The notes: generated from the letters alone by a model not told the origin. A stretch of DNA of 64,000 nucleotides from Bacillota bacterium (GCA_009711825.1 VEMY01000026.1:1-64000); one strand, 5' to 3'. Shown: positions 51,099-60,798, counted from the stretch's first letter. Numbers and translations are program-made.

Positions 51099-52133
51099 GT
51101 GAGCTTGATGGGTTTTTTGTCACAGGATATTGGAATTGATCTCGGAACTGCAAACACGTTTGTATTCGTAAAAGGAAAAGGAATCGTTCTTCGGGAACCA
51201 TCAGTAGTGGCGATTCAGAAGCACCGGGACAGGGACCAGGTTTTGGCGGTCGGTGAGAGCGCCAAACGTATGATTGGCCGCACCCCCGGTCACATTGTTG
51301 CCATCAGACCGATGAAAGACGGTGTTATCGCCGATTTTGATATTACTCAGGAAATGCTTCGTTATTTCATTGGCAGGGCATATCGGCGAAATTGGTTTCG
51401 GCGTAAACCCCGGGTTGTTGTATGTGTGCCTTCGGGAGTCACTGCTGTTGAAGAGCGTGCAGTTAAAGAAGCTACTCACCAGGCGGGAGCTCGGGAAGTC
51501 CATTTGATCGAAGAACCGATGGCTGCAGCAATTGGCGCCGGATTGCCGGTGGAAGAACCCAACGGCAGCATGATTGTTGATGTCGGGGGTGGGACCACCG
51601 ACGTGGCGATCATCGCTCTTGGCGGTATTGTCACCCATCGTTCCATACGGATTGGCGGCGATGAAATGGATGAAAGTATAATTCATTATATTAAGAGAAA
51701 ATATAATATGATGGTCGGCGAAAGAACTGCTGAAGACATAAAAATTACCATTGGTTCGGCAGCTCCTGAATCCGAAGATAAAACCATGGAAATTAGAGGG
51801 CGGGATATGGTTTCCGGCCTACCCAAGACCTTGAGCGTAACTGCTGGTGAAATTAATCAGTCAATGAAAGATCCAATCAACAGCATTTTGGAAGCGATTA
51901 AGGTCACGTTAGAAAAAACGCCACCAGAGTTGGCTGCGGATATTATGGACCGTGGCATTGTCATGACCGGAGGCGGCGCGTTGCTTGACGGCTTTGACCG
52001 CTTGGTGAGTAAGGAAACCGGCATGCCGGTTGTAATTGCCGATAATCCCCTGGACTGTGTTGTCTTGGGCGCAGGCAAAGTATTACGGGAAATTGAGCTA
52101 TTACGTCGCGTTGCGTTGGCTGCTAAGCGCTAA
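51099..52133 (+). CDS. mreB: Rod-shape-determining actin homologue MreB
   Basis: Bacterial actin that guides lateral cell wall synthesis. The nucleotide-binding blocks are [19 protein letters not shown] (near the start), [15 protein letters not shown] (about 155-169) and [12 protein letters not shown] (about 289-300). The amphipathic N-terminus is short. The length of 344 residues is normal. GTG 51099 fits AAGGAG at 51084-51089; TTG 51081 lies before that site. It begins the mre-PBP2-RodA cluster. Confidence 0.96.
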   Translation: MSLMGFLSQDIGIDLGTANTFVFVKGKGIVLREPSVVAIQKHRDRDQVLAVGESAKRMIGRTPGHIVAIRPMKDGVIADFDITQEMLRYFIGRAYRRNWFRRKPRVVVCVPSGVTAVEERAVKEATHQAGAREVHLIEEPMAAAIGAGLPVEEPNGSMIVDVGGGTTDVAIIALGGIVTHRSIRIGGDEMDESIIHYIKRKYNMMVGERTAEDIKITIGSAAPESEDKTMEIRGRDMVSGLPKTLSVTAGEINQSMKDPINSILEAIKVTLEKTPPELAADIMDRGIVMTGGGALLDGFDRLVSKETGMPVVIADNPLDCVVLGAGKVLREIELLRRVALAAKR

Positions 52134-52156
52134 TATTACCTGAGGGGAGGGATAAC

Positions 52157-52981
52157 ATGCTGCCGGCAATCAGGCGAAGACAAAAAATTATTAACGGGGT
52201 TCTAATTATCCTGGTGCTCAGTCTGACAATGAGTTGGAGCTCTAGTAATCCGGAGCGCATTGAGTTCATCGAAGACCTGTTTGCCCAGGCTTTACATCCT
52301 CTCCAGGTGGGAGTTAACGCGGTGGCTGATTTTTTTGTCAGCTCCCATGGGTTTATGGTAGATGTTCGTAATGTTTTCATCGAGAACAGGGAGCTAAAGG
52401 AACAACTCTCCCAATATGCCGGGATTGAATATGAATTGTTGGAAGTTCGGCATGCCAACCGCCGGTTGCGGGAACTGCTGGACTTCGCTGAAGACGCACC
52501 TTTTGAAACAACACCGGCACAGGTTATCGGCCGGAATCCGTCCACATGGTTCTCAACAGTTACAATTGACAAAGGTTCTAATGACGGAATCGAATTGGAC
52601 ATGCCTGTGGTGACCCACAGAGGTTTGGTAGGCAAGGTTATCTCTGTTTCGCCTACATTTTCCAAGGTCCAATTGATTATCAGTCCGGACAGTGGTATCA
52701 GTGCCATTGTTCAGCGTACCCGTGATAATGGCGTATTGCTTGGACTGACCAGTCCCGCCGGCTACACCCAGTTGACGCGGCTGCCGGCGGATTCCAATAT
52801 TTCCGAAGGCGATGTGATTATTTCTTCGCCACTGACGGGAATCTATCCCAAAGGCTTGGTAATTGGCCGTGTGGTGGAGGTTTATGATGATCTGGTAACC
52901 CTAGAGCGCAGCGCCCTGATTCGCCCGGAAGTGGATTTTGAGCGTCTGGAAGAAGTCCTGATTATCGTCAATTATGATTAG
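52157..52981 (+). CDS. mreC: Rod-shape-determining protein MreC
   Basis: Bitopic protein linking MreB with PBP2. One N-terminal helix (about residues 12-29, GVLIILVLSLTMSW) is followed by a coiled coil (about 70-105, NRELKEQLSQYAGIEYELLE) and two beta-barrel domains with TVDKGSNDGIELDMPVVT. The length of 274 residues is normal. GAGGGGAGGG precedes ATG 52157. Confidence 0.94.
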   Translation: MLPAIRRRQKIINGVLIILVLSLTMSWSSSNPERIEFIEDLFAQALHPLQVGVNAVADFFVSSHGFMVDVRNVFIENRELKEQLSQYAGIEYELLEVRHANRRLRELLDFAEDAPFETTPAQVIGRNPSTWFSTVTIDKGSNDGIELDMPVVTHRGLVGKVISVSPTFSKVQLIISPDSGISAIVQRTRDNGVLLGLTSPAGYTQLTRLPADSNISEGDVIISSPLTGIYPKGLVIGRVVEVYDDLVTLERSALIRPEVDFERLEEVLIIVNYD

Positions 52982-52998
52982 GAAAGGCAGGTGAGCCC

Positions 52999-53505
52999 AT
53001 GAAATCTGTTTATCAGGCCGGTGCAACTATTTTGCTGGTATTGTTACAAGGTAGTTTTCTGCCTGTGTTTCTGCCCCGGTTGCCGGTGAATGCAGCCCTA
53101 GTGTTTCTGGTGCTCATCTCCTTTACTGCCGGCAGGAACAAACTCTTAGGTTTTGCTTTGCTGGCAGGATTGGTCCAGGATGTGCTGTATGGCGAAATCA
53201 CCGGCATGTTTATGCTGATGTACTTTGTGTCTGCGGTAGCGCTTTGGGAATTGAAGACCAATCTTCTGGTGGAGCGGGTATACATGTGCGGCTTGCGTTT
53301 GGCGGTGGCAACCTTGGTTCAAGATTTGACAGCCACCTTTATATTTTATATGAACGGCATGGACTCCGGTCAGTTGCTGGCAACACTGCAGTTTAATGCC
53401 GGCATAAATCTCTTGGCCAACCTTGGCTTGTTGCTTATTGTCCTTGCCTTGTTCCGGGTCCGGGGCAAGGCTTCGATGGCGGCTGTATTGGGGGAAAATG
53501 TATGA
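52999..53505 (+). CDS. mreD: Rod-shape-determining protein MreD
   Basis: A 168-residue integral membrane protein with about five helices, in the usual third place of the operon. Patterns such as LLQGSFLPVFLPRLPVNAALVFLVL and GFALLAGLVQDVLYGEITG (core GLVQDVLYG) identify the family. Its stop overlaps the PBP2 start by 4 bases. Confidence 0.9.
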   Translation: MKSVYQAGATILLVLLQGSFLPVFLPRLPVNAALVFLVLISFTAGRNKLLGFALLAGLVQDVLYGEITGMFMLMYFVSAVALWELKTNLLVERVYMCGLRLAVATLVQDLTATFIFYMNGMDSGQLLATLQFNAGINLLANLGLLLIVLALFRVRGKASMAAVLGENV

Positions 53506-55229
53506 AACAGACGATTTTCCGTATGCATTTACTCCGTATTTTGTCCGCCCTTATTGTGCTGGTGCTTGTGTACAACCTCTTTGAAATTCAAGTTGTCGAA
53601 GGTGAGCATTGGCGCAATGTTTCCGAAAACAACCGCTTCCGCCACTTGGTACAGACAGCTCCCCGGGGTAAAATCATTACTGCCGACGGCGTTGAGTTGG
53701 CGGACAACATTCCTGCGTACAATGTCGCCCTGGCCCATGAACCGGATAGCGATCGACGCAATGAAACTATCGAGGTGCTGTCATCAATCATAGACATGCC
53801 CGTCGAAGACATTGTTGAGCGGGTGGCCGGTCATTCCCGGCGGTTTGAGCCGGTTGTGGTTGCCAGGGATATAGATTTTGAGACGGTGCTTCTATTGGAA
53901 GAAAACCGGCATCGGATGCCGGCCCTGGTTATTCAAGTGACTCCCAAGCGAGTTTATCCCCAGGAGATGCTTTTGGCCCATGCTTTGGGAAGGACAAATA
54001 TTGATTATACGGGCACAGAAGGACTGGAATTACAATGGGATGAATATCTAACGGGACAGGACGGCCTCAGCGTCGTTCAGGTCAACGCCACCGCACGGCC
54101 GGTGGGCGCCCCGGTATACAGTCAACCGGCAGTGCCGGGCCATAATTTGCATTTGACCATTGATGCCGGCCTGCAGCAGGCAGCCCAGGATTCCTTGCAG
54201 CGGGTGATTGAGTTTAACCGGGAGGAACGGGGCGCTCACCAGGCCTATTCCGGCTCGGTTGTGGTTATGGATGTCAATACCGGGCAGATTCTGGCTATGG
54301 TCAGTGAGCCGACTTTTGACGCCAACAAAAAACATGAAACTTCGCTCTGGGACTCGGAAAACAGATATTTGATTAATCGGGCAGTTGGTTATCGGCGCCC
54401 GATTGGTTCAACATTTAAAATGATTACTGGCCTTGCCGCGTTGGAAGAAAATAAGGCGACAGCGACAGAAACGATTCGCTGTACTGGTCGCACCAGCATC
54501 CTCAGTTTTCCAACTGTATGTTATAACTCTGTTGCCCATGGCCACCTGAGTATGCGCGGCGCGCTGGACCGCTCCTGCAATATTTACTTTGGCACCATGG
54601 GCGTCCGCCTCGGGTATGAAATGATTTATGAGTATGCAGAAATGTTCGGCCTTACCCGGGAAGTGAGGAATGCCGGCTTTACAGACTTGCCTCAAGGTGA
54701 GCAGCAAACTTCCCTGGACTTTCGACGCGCTCAGGATTCCTGGTGGGGTGGTGACACCGTCCAGATTTCCTATGGGCAGCTGAATGAATTTACACCGCTC
54801 CAGGTTGCCAATTATGTGACGATGCTGGCCAACGGCGGCATTCATTACAAGCCCTATATGGTTGAGCAGATTGTTGATGCCAACGGGGAAACTGTTGAGG
54901 AATTTGCGCCGGAAGTGCTGGCGGAATACGCTTTCGCTCCTGAGAACATGCTCGTCATTCACGAGGGCATGCGGGCTGCTGCCCGCAGCACAGCCTCGCT
55001 CCGGGGCCTGCCCTTCGATGTGGCTGGCAAGACCGGTACAGCCCAGGATGGCAGGAAGGGCTATGACTCCCACTCCTGGTGGGTCGGCTTCGCCCCTTAT
55101 GACGAGCCGGAGATTGCGATTGTCGCCTTCATGGAGCATGGTGTTCTTGGTTCCCGCTCCGCCGAAATTGGCCGGGATATTATTGATTACTATTTTGGCC
55201 TGATTGAGGAGGAGAACGAGGATGAATAA
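53502..55229 (+). CDS. mrdA: Penicillin-binding protein 2, transpeptidase of the elongasome
   Basis: Class B PBP that cross-links lateral wall. One N-terminal helix (about 12-27), the pedestal domain with NRFRHLVQTAPRGKI, then the transpeptidase with Ser303 in GSTFK (302-306), the SxN-type DRSCN and KTGTAQDG (K-T-G). The 575-residue length is a little shorter than Gram-negative PBP2. It takes the place where minC and minD follow mreD in Bacillus. rodA overlaps the 3' end. Confidence 0.94.
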   Translation: MKQTIFRMHLLRILSALIVLVLVYNLFEIQVVEGEHWRNVSENNRFRHLVQTAPRGKIITADGVELADNIPAYNVALAHEPDSDRRNETIEVLSSIIDMPVEDIVERVAGHSRRFEPVVVARDIDFETVLLLEENRHRMPALVIQVTPKRVYPQEMLLAHALGRTNIDYTGTEGLELQWDEYLTGQDGLSVVQVNATARPVGAPVYSQPAVPGHNLHLTIDAGLQQAAQDSLQRVIEFNREERGAHQAYSGSVVVMDVNTGQILAMVSEPTFDANKKHETSLWDSENRYLINRAVGYRRPIGSTFKMITGLAALEENKATATETIRCTGRTSILSFPTVCYNSVAHGHLSMRGALDRSCNIYFGTMGVRLGYEMIYEYAEMFGLTREVRNAGFTDLPQGEQQTSLDFRRAQDSWWGGDTVQISYGQLNEFTPLQVANYVTMLANGGIHYKPYMVEQIVDANGETVEEFAPEVLAEYAFAPENMLVIHEGMRAAARSTASLRGLPFDVAGKTGTAQDGRKGYDSHSWWVGFAPYDEPEIAIVAFMEHGVLGSRSAEIGRDIIDYYFGLIEEENEDE

Positions 55230-56337
55230 AAAAATTCTCAAGAATTATGACTTCACCCTTCTGTCATTAATTCTCGGCCTCTCTTTCTTTGGCGTGCTGA
55301 TGGTCACGGCCTCATATGTGACAACAGACCGCTCCCTGACTGATGTGCTTAACGCCAATTACTTTCTTAATCAAGGGATGCGGCTGGGAATGGGTCTTGT
55401 CGCCTTGCTTGTGCTCTCCTTGATTGATTATAACGAGCTGCGCCGGTTGGCGATTCCAATCTATTTGTTCAACCTTGCGCTCCTGGTGCTGGTTATCTTC
55501 CGGGGGTACGAGATTTATGAGTCCCAGCGCTGGATTCGAATTGGTTTTTTCAACTTGCAGCCCTCGGAGATTGCAAAGGTTTGTATAATAATCACCCTGG
55601 CCATACTGCTCTCCAAAGAAGGGCGGACGGTGGAGGGCTGGTTTGATTTGGTACTGCCCTTTGCCCATACGGCCTTGCCGATGCTCCTGATTTTCCAACA
55701 GCCGGATTTGGGGACATCTCTGGTGCTGATTGCGATTCTGTTTGGAATGTTGTTTGTCGCCGGCTTGCGTTGGCTGCATTTGGCCGTGCTCTCGGTGGCA
55801 GGGGTAATCGCCGGTGTCCTAGCATTTCTCTTTGTGTTGAAAGATTATCAGATTGCCCGGCTCACGATCTTTCTTGATCCCTGGCAGGATGTCCAGGGCA
55901 GCGGTTGGCAAATCATCCAGTCCAAGGTGGCAATTGGCGCCGGCCAGTTTAAAGGCCGCGGGCTGTTCCAGGGCATCCACAACCAGCTCCGTTTTTTGCC
56001 GGAAAACCATACCGACTTTATTTTCGCGGTTATTGGGGAAGAGCTGGGGTTTGTTGGCTCTGTGGCGTTTTTGATTGTCTATATGCTCTTAATCTGGCGG
56101 GTTTTCAAGGTCGCCATGGAGGCCAAGGACAGTTTGGGACGTTACCTTTGTATTGGCGTTGCCAGCATGCTGATGTTCCAGCTCTTGGTCAATGTGGGTA
56201 TGACCATCAGCATCATGCCAGTCACCGGCTTGCCCCTGCCTTTAATTAGTCACGGTGGCAGTTCGTTTTTGGCCACCTGCATGGCTCTAGGCCTGGTGCT
56301 TAGTGTCAGCGCCCACAAAGATTCTTCGCTATTTTAA
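55222..56337 (+). CDS. rodA: RodA, peptidoglycan glycosyltransferase (SEDS family)
   Basis: Polytopic enzyme (about 10 helices) that polymerises lipid II with PBP2. The SEDS signature NFIFAVIGEELGF-type is present as HTDFIFAVIGEELGFVG, with QPDLGTSLVLI and GLPLPLISHGGSS near the C-terminus. The conserved Asp of the fourth extracellular loop region is in PENHTDFIF. The length is 371 residues. ATG 55222 is set by GAGGAGGAG; the frame extends 6 codons upstream into PBP2. The gene ends at an intrinsic terminator. Confidence 0.95.
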   Translation: MNKKILKNYDFTLLSLILGLSFFGVLMVTASYVTTDRSLTDVLNANYFLNQGMRLGMGLVALLVLSLIDYNELRRLAIPIYLFNLALLVLVIFRGYEIYESQRWIRIGFFNLQPSEIAKVCIIITLAILLSKEGRTVEGWFDLVLPFAHTALPMLLIFQQPDLGTSLVLIAILFGMLFVAGLRWLHLAVLSVAGVIAGVLAFLFVLKDYQIARLTIFLDPWQDVQGSGWQIIQSKVAIGAGQFKGRGLFQGIHNQLRFLPENHTDFIFAVIGEELGFVGSVAFLIVYMLLIWRVFKVAMEAKDSLGRYLCIGVASMLMFQLLVNVGMTISIMPVTGLPLPLISHGGSSFLATCMALGLVLSVSAHKDSSLF

Positions 56338-56359
56338 AGCCCGGCTTTTGCCGGGCTTT
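56336..56359 (+). terminator. Intrinsic terminator after rodA
   Basis: AAAGCCCGGC and GCCGGGCTTT form a 10-bp perfect stem around TTTT, overlapping the end of rodA. Confidence 0.85.
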
Positions 56360-56415
56360 GGCATATCTGACTGCTCCCAAATAATATCTATTAGCATCAG
56401 ATAATTTGGGGGCTG

Positions 56416-57276
56416 GTGCAGGACATGATTAAGGTGTCGCATTTTTTTTTGCTCCTATTTGCGTTATTCATTTTTCTTGGGCATTTCCGGGAAGCGACAG
56501 CGTTGCTTTTGGCGCTCGGTATTCATGAAGCGGGGCATGCGCTGGTCGCCCGGGCTTTGGGGTATCGGATAGAAAAAATTACCCTCTATCCGATCGGCAG
56601 TTATTTGCAGTTGGATGATTTGGTGGAGCTAAATCCTTTCTCAGAAGTTCGAATTGCTTTGGCCGGCCCGGTGGCCAGTCTATTTACCGCGCTATTGACA
56701 ATGACTATAAGTTCGCAAGGCTCCGGCTTTGGCGCATATTTTGTTAGCGCCAATCTGATGCTTATGGCCTTTAATCTGCTTCCGGCTTTGCCTCTTGATG
56801 GGGGACGTATTCTCCGGGCTTCTCTGATTGGCTGGACTTCATTTTACCGGGCAACTGAAATCACAGTTTTCAGTGGTCATGTTTGTGGTATAGGTCTTCT
56901 GGCCTTGGGCGGATTGTATTTATGGCAAGGGGTACCCAATCCGACAATATTTGCAGCCGGTGTGTTTTTGCTGTACAATGCATACAGCGAAAAGAAGAAT
57001 CTGATGGTACCGCTGATGCGATATGCGGTTGGCCGTCTCCGTCAGCTTCGGGGGCAGCCGTTACTGAACGCCGATAATTTTGTCGCCAGCAAAGATGCTA
57101 AAATTAAAGATGTCTTTAAATTCATGCGTCCCCAGCGCTATTATTTGATTTCGGTTTTGAAAGCCGACTGGACGGTTTGTGGTCAGGTTTCCGAACACAA
57201 ATTGCTGTCCAAATTTATGGAAGGCGCAGGCGAAAGAAAATTAGCTGATTTAATTGACAGTGGACGAGAGGATTGA
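56416..57276 (+). CDS. M50 family intramembrane metalloprotease (SpoIVFB-like)
   Basis: Site-2-type protease of the group that processes pro-sigma-K in sporulating Firmicutes. Zinc ligands are HEAGH at residues 37-41 and Asp128 in LPLDGGR. There are about five membrane helices up to residue 200, then a cytoplasmic part (about 215-286) that resembles a degenerate CBS domain. The length of 286 residues fits SpoIVFB. The partner gene spoIVFA is absent upstream. The start may be GTG 56416 or ATG 56425. It overlaps the next gene's possible first codon. Confidence 0.85.
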   Translation: MQDMIKVSHFFLLLFALFIFLGHFREATALLLALGIHEAGHALVARALGYRIEKITLYPIGSYLQLDDLVELNPFSEVRIALAGPVASLFTALLTMTISSQGSGFGAYFVSANLMLMAFNLLPALPLDGGRILRASLIGWTSFYRATEITVFSGHVCGIGLLALGGLYLWQGVPNPTIFAAGVFLLYNAYSEKKNLMVPLMRYAVGRLRQLRGQPLLNADNFVASKDAKIKDVFKFMRPQRYYLISVLKADWTVCGQVSEHKLLSKFMEGAGERKLADLIDSGRED

Positions 57277-57281
57277 TGTGC

Positions 57282-59126
57282 ATGCTTTGGGAACAGTTGG
57301 AGGCAATTCTCCCTGAGGTGGAAAAGCCGGCCCGGTATACAGGCAACGAAATTAATGCCGTTCGCAAAAACCTGGATTCGGTAGACGTTTCCGTGGTTTT
57401 GGCGTTCCCTGATGTGTATGAGATAGGTACAAGCTATCTGGGCTTTCAGATACTCTATGATATTATTAATCGACTGCCGGGAGCGCAGGCAGAACGGGTC
57501 TTTGCACCCTGGCCGGACATGGAATCGAAAATGCGGGATAATAATATTCCTCTTTTTGGCCTGGAGACCAAACGTCCGCTGGCGGCCTTTGATATAGTCG
57601 GGTTTACGCTTCAATATGAGTTGGGTTATACAAACATCCTCAACATGCTAAACCTTGCCGACATTCCCATTTGGACCCGGGAGCGGACTGGTTTGCCGTT
57701 TATCATTGCTGGCGGGCCTGGCGCTTATAATCCCGAGCCGCTTTCCGGTTTTGTCGATGCGTTTGTACTCGGCGAAGGTGAAGAGCTGATTGCCGAAGTT
57801 ATTGAACTTGTACGCCAGGCAAAATCCTCGGACTGGAGCCGGGAACAGACGCTTGTGCGACTGGCTGCAATCGGAGGAATTTATGTGCCGGAATTTTATC
57901 ATCCCCAGTTCGATCAAGCGGGAGCGTATATCGGAACCATACCAATCAACGACTTGGTTCCATCTCGACCCCGCAAGCGGATAGTCAATGATTTCGCCGA
58001 ATTTCCTTTGCCGGAAAACGTAATTGTACCGCTTGTGCAACCGGTGCATGATCGCACAAGTATCGAAATTTGCCGGGGCTGCGCCCGGGGCTGCCGATTC
58101 TGTCAGGCCGGGATGATTTATCGGCCGGTGCGGGAACGCAATTCCAATCTGCTTGCACGCCAGGGCCAACAGCTGTTGGCGAAAACTGGATCCGGGGAGC
58201 TTAGTCTCAGCTCGCTTAGCAGCGCTGATTATACCGAAATTGAGGAGTTAATTAGTCGGTTTATGAAGCCCGGTATCAGCGTGGCATTGCCGTCCCTGCG
58301 GGTCGACTCATATTCCGTTAACCTTGCCAAGCTCACCGGCGCCCAGCGCAAGAGCGGACTGACGCTGGCGCCAGAAGCTGGCACCCAGCGGCTTCGGAAC
58401 GTGATAAACAAAAATGTCACTGAAGACGATATCCTGACTGCGGTGAAATCTGCGTTCAGCAATGGCTGGACCACGGTAAAATTATATTTCATGATTGGTT
58501 TGCCTACTGAAACCCGCGATGATGTGTTGGGTATTGCCGCTCTGGTCGCTAAAATCCAAACTCTCTACCGGGAAGCAGGAGGCGCCAAAGGCCGGCTGCG
58601 GATAAATCTTGGCGTTTCTACATTTGTTCCCAAACCCCACACCCCATTTCAATGGGAGCCGCTTTTAGAGAAAGAAGAAGTGGAGTATAGACAAGATTTG
58701 CTGCGAAAACAGCTGCCGGCAAAAAATATCAAGATTCAGACCACCGGCTGGGAAGAGAGTTTTTTGGAGGCGACCTTGGCCCGAGGCGACCGGCGGTTGG
58801 CTAACGCGATTTTTACTGCCTGGCAGCTGGGGTGTCGGTTTGATGCCTGGCGGGAGCATTTCCGCCCCGATTTATGGGAACAGGCCTTTATGAGCAATGG
58901 GCTCAATCCCCGAAAACTGGTATGTAATCGGATGCCCCTTGCGCAAAAGCTGCCTTGGGACCACATCGATAGCGGCATTCGCAAACAGTTCTTGGCAAGA
59001 GAGGCGGAGCGGGCGGAAGCAGCCGAGCAGACCGCTGACTGCACATTCTTCGATTGCCATGGTTGTGGAATTTGCACTGCCTATTCGCTAAAACCCTGGA
59101 GTCGGGGGGAACGCACGTGCGATTGA
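57282..59126 (+). CDS. Radical SAM protein, TIGR03960 family
   Basis: A B12-binding-like N-terminal domain (about 1-200, with VVLAFPDVYEIGTSYLGFQIL and FIIAGGPGAYNPEPLSGF) precedes the radical SAM core. The cluster motif is C267-x3-C271-x2-C274 within CRGCARGCRFC. The C-terminus has another Cys group (CTFFDCHGCGIC). The function is not established; the family occurs next to rplU with the DUF2344 protein in many Clostridia. ATG 57282 fits AGAGGA 9 bases before it. The length of 614 residues is normal. Confidence 0.88.
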   Translation: MLWEQLEAILPEVEKPARYTGNEINAVRKNLDSVDVSVVLAFPDVYEIGTSYLGFQILYDIINRLPGAQAERVFAPWPDMESKMRDNNIPLFGLETKRPLAAFDIVGFTLQYELGYTNILNMLNLADIPIWTRERTGLPFIIAGGPGAYNPEPLSGFVDAFVLGEGEELIAEVIELVRQAKSSDWSREQTLVRLAAIGGIYVPEFYHPQFDQAGAYIGTIPINDLVPSRPRKRIVNDFAEFPLPENVIVPLVQPVHDRTSIEICRGCARGCRFCQAGMIYRPVRERNSNLLARQGQQLLAKTGSGELSLSSLSSADYTEIEELISRFMKPGISVALPSLRVDSYSVNLAKLTGAQRKSGLTLAPEAGTQRLRNVINKNVTEDDILTAVKSAFSNGWTTVKLYFMIGLPTETRDDVLGIAALVAKIQTLYREAGGAKGRLRINLGVSTFVPKPHTPFQWEPLLEKEEVEYRQDLLRKQLPAKNIKIQTTGWEESFLEATLARGDRRLANAIFTAWQLGCRFDAWREHFRPDLWEQAFMSNGLNPRKLVCNRMPLAQKLPWDHIDSGIRKQFLAREAERAEAAEQTADCTFFDCHGCGICTAYSLKPWSRGERTCD

Positions 59127-59755
59127 TAGTTTCTTTTTCTAAAACTGGTCCGGCGCGGTTTATTTCCCACTTGGATTTGCAACGCTTGTGGCAGCGGGTG
59201 TTGAAGATTGCCGGGGTGCAAATGCAAATGAGCAAAGGGTTTAATCCCCATCCTAAGATGCGCTTTGCCCTGCCTCTGGCCACCGGTTATGAATCCCGGG
59301 GAGAGCTCTTGGAAATTAGCGTTTTGACCCCAGTAACGCCAGGAGATTTGCAGGTTAGACTGAACGCGATTCTGCCCGAGGGACTATTGGTCGTTGCATG
59401 TCAGGAGGCCCCTGAAAACATGCCAAAATTGACTGCTATGGTGGCTGGGCTTGGCTATGAGCTTTACTTTGCCAAAGAGCCCGACATGGAAAAGGCAGAA
59501 AGAATACTGGCAGGCAATTCTATTGTTGAACAAAAGGACAAAAAATTTAATATCAAAGATTTTTTGATCTATTGGCATCAGGACAAGAAGATACTGCAAT
59601 TGCGCCTGCATGTTCAAAACCAGGTGACTGTGCGGCCGGAGTTGGCAGCCGCCCATCTTTTCCCAGAATCTCCGTTGTTGCGGGTGATCAGGACGGAATT
59701 TTTCACTTGCTTTGACGGAGACTTGCCTGTTGGTTTAAAATCCCTTGATTGTTGA
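59117..59755 (+). CDS. DUF2344 (TIGR03936) family protein
   Basis: A 212-residue soluble protein. The conserved N-terminal stretch GPARFISHLDLQRLWQRVLK (20 residues, about 10-29) and MSKGFNPHPKMRFALPLATG define the family, which is found as a separate gene or fused to the radical SAM partner. Overlap with that gene (10 bases) supports a joint function, probably in RNA or ribosome modification; this is inferred. GTG 59117 is preceded by GGGGGG. Confidence 0.88.
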   Translation: MRLIVSFSKTGPARFISHLDLQRLWQRVLKIAGVQMQMSKGFNPHPKMRFALPLATGYESRGELLEISVLTPVTPGDLQVRLNAILPEGLLVVACQEAPENMPKLTAMVAGLGYELYFAKEPDMEKAERILAGNSIVEQKDKKFNIKDFLIYWHQDKKILQLRLHVQNQVTVRPELAAAHLFPESPLLRVIRTEFFTCFDGDLPVGLKSLDC

Positions 59756-59780
59756 CGGGAATAGGCGGATGTGCTAATAT
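59752..59780 (+). promoter_or_regulatory. Promoter of rplU-prp-rpmA
   Basis: TTGACG at 59752-59757 and TAATAT at 59775-59780 with a 17-base spacer. The -35 box overlaps the stop codon of the DUF2344 gene. Confidence 0.7.
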
Positions 59781-59786
59781 TAAAGG

Positions 59787-59850
59787 CGTGGTTTTAACCG
59801 CTCGGACCGGGTTTAAATGCCTATGGCTGCCTAGGTTCGGCGAGTACGCT
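59787..59850 (+). promoter_or_regulatory. Ribosomal protein L21 leader
   Basis: The leader has a hairpin GCGTGGTTTTAACCGC (59797-59812 region) and CGGACC pairing with GGTTCG further down, then the Shine-Dalgarno site TTGGAGGTG. Its place before rplU and the overall pattern fit the Firmicutes L21 leader, thought to bind L21 for feedback control. The assignment is by pattern, not by alignment. Confidence 0.6.
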
Positions 59851-59867
59851 GTATTGGAGGTGTAGAA

Positions 59868-60182
59868 ATGTACGCAATCGTTCAAAGTGGCGGCAAACAG
59901 TATCGGGTCAGCGAAGGTGATGTCATTTCCCTGGAAAAGCTCAATGCTGAGCCGGGTGAAACTGTGACTCTCAACGAAGTTTTGGCTGTGAGCACTGATG
60001 AGCAACTGCAAGTCGGCAATCCCCTAGTTGCCAATGCCAGTGTGGAAGCAAAGGTTTTGGAACAGGGCAAAGGCAAAAAAGTTATTGTCTTTAAATACAA
60101 AGCCAAAAAGAATTACCGTCGTAAGCAGGGCCACCGTCAGCCCTTCACCAAAGTAAGCATCGAAAAAATCACGCTTGGTTAA
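59868..60182 (+). CDS. rplU: 50S ribosomal protein L21
   Basis: A 104-residue protein that begins with [18 protein letters not shown] and ends with [17 protein letters not shown] (both family blocks), and binds 23S rRNA. GGAGGTG precedes ATG 59868. It is followed without a gap by prp and then rpmA, the universal Firmicutes order. Confidence 0.98.
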   Translation: MYAIVQSGGKQYRVSEGDVISLEKLNAEPGETVTLNEVLAVSTDEQLQVGNPLVANASVEAKVLEQGKGKKVIVFKYKAKKNYRRKQGHRQPFTKVSIEKITLG

Positions 60183-60512
60183 ATGATTAAGATAACTATC
60201 CAGAACCACCATCAGCTGATAGTTGGATTTTCGGTGTCCGGGCATTCTCTATATGCCGTCCACGGCGCCGACATAATCTGCGCGGCCGTTTCTGCCTTGA
60301 GTCAGACAGCAATCCCCGCGCTCACGCAGGTGTTGGGTGTTGCGCCGGAATGGGCCCGGGATGAAGGCTTTTTAAACTGTCGCATACCTGATGGCCTGGA
60401 TGAGCGACAAACTGAGCGCGCACAGATTGTTTTACAAACTTTGATTGTCGGTCTGGAAAATATCGCCCGACAATATCCTACCTATATCCAGTTAATGAAC
60501 GAGGAGGTGTAA
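60183..60512 (+). CDS. prp: Ribosomal-processing cysteine protease Prp
   Basis: Removes the N-terminal extension of L27. The catalytic pair His21 (VSGHSLY) and Cys33 ([10 protein letters not shown]) is intact. The length of 109 residues is normal. It lies between rplU and rpmA, its substrate gene, with ATG directly after the rplU stop. Confidence 0.93.
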   Translation: MIKITIQNHHQLIVGFSVSGHSLYAVHGADIICAAVSALSQTAIPALTQVLGVAPEWARDEGFLNCRIPDGLDERQTERAQIVLQTLIVGLENIARQYPTYIQLMNEEV

Positions 60513-60516
60513 GCCG

Positions 60517-60798
60517 ATGTTCAGGATTGATTTGCAATTATTTGCCCAAAAAAAAGGGGTTGGCAGTTCTAAAAACGGCCGCGATTCTATTTCTAAGCGA
60601 CTGGGCGTTAAGCGGCAGGATGGCCAGTTTGTGTCCGCAGGTTCAATTCTTGTTCGCCAGCGGGGCACTAAAATCCACCCGGGTAATAATGTCGGTATCG
60701 GCGGTGACGATACTTTATTCGCCAAAATTGACGGCGTAGTTGCCTATGAAGGCAATGGCAAGGGTGGCCGTAAAAAGGTCAGTGTTTATGCGCAATAA
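60517..60798 (+). CDS. rpmA: 50S ribosomal protein L27 with cleavable N-terminal extension
   Basis: The 93-residue precursor starts [19 protein letters not shown]. The LQLFA motif (residues 6-10) is the Prp cleavage site; removal exposes the tail that reaches the peptidyl transferase centre. The core pattern [17 protein letters not shown] is conserved. GGAGGTG precedes ATG 60517 by 5 bases within the end of prp. A terminator follows. Confidence 0.98.
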   Translation: MFRIDLQLFAQKKGVGSSKNGRDSISKRLGVKRQDGQFVSAGSILVRQRGTKIHPGNNVGIGGDDTLFAKIDGVVAYEGNGKGGRKKVSVYAQ

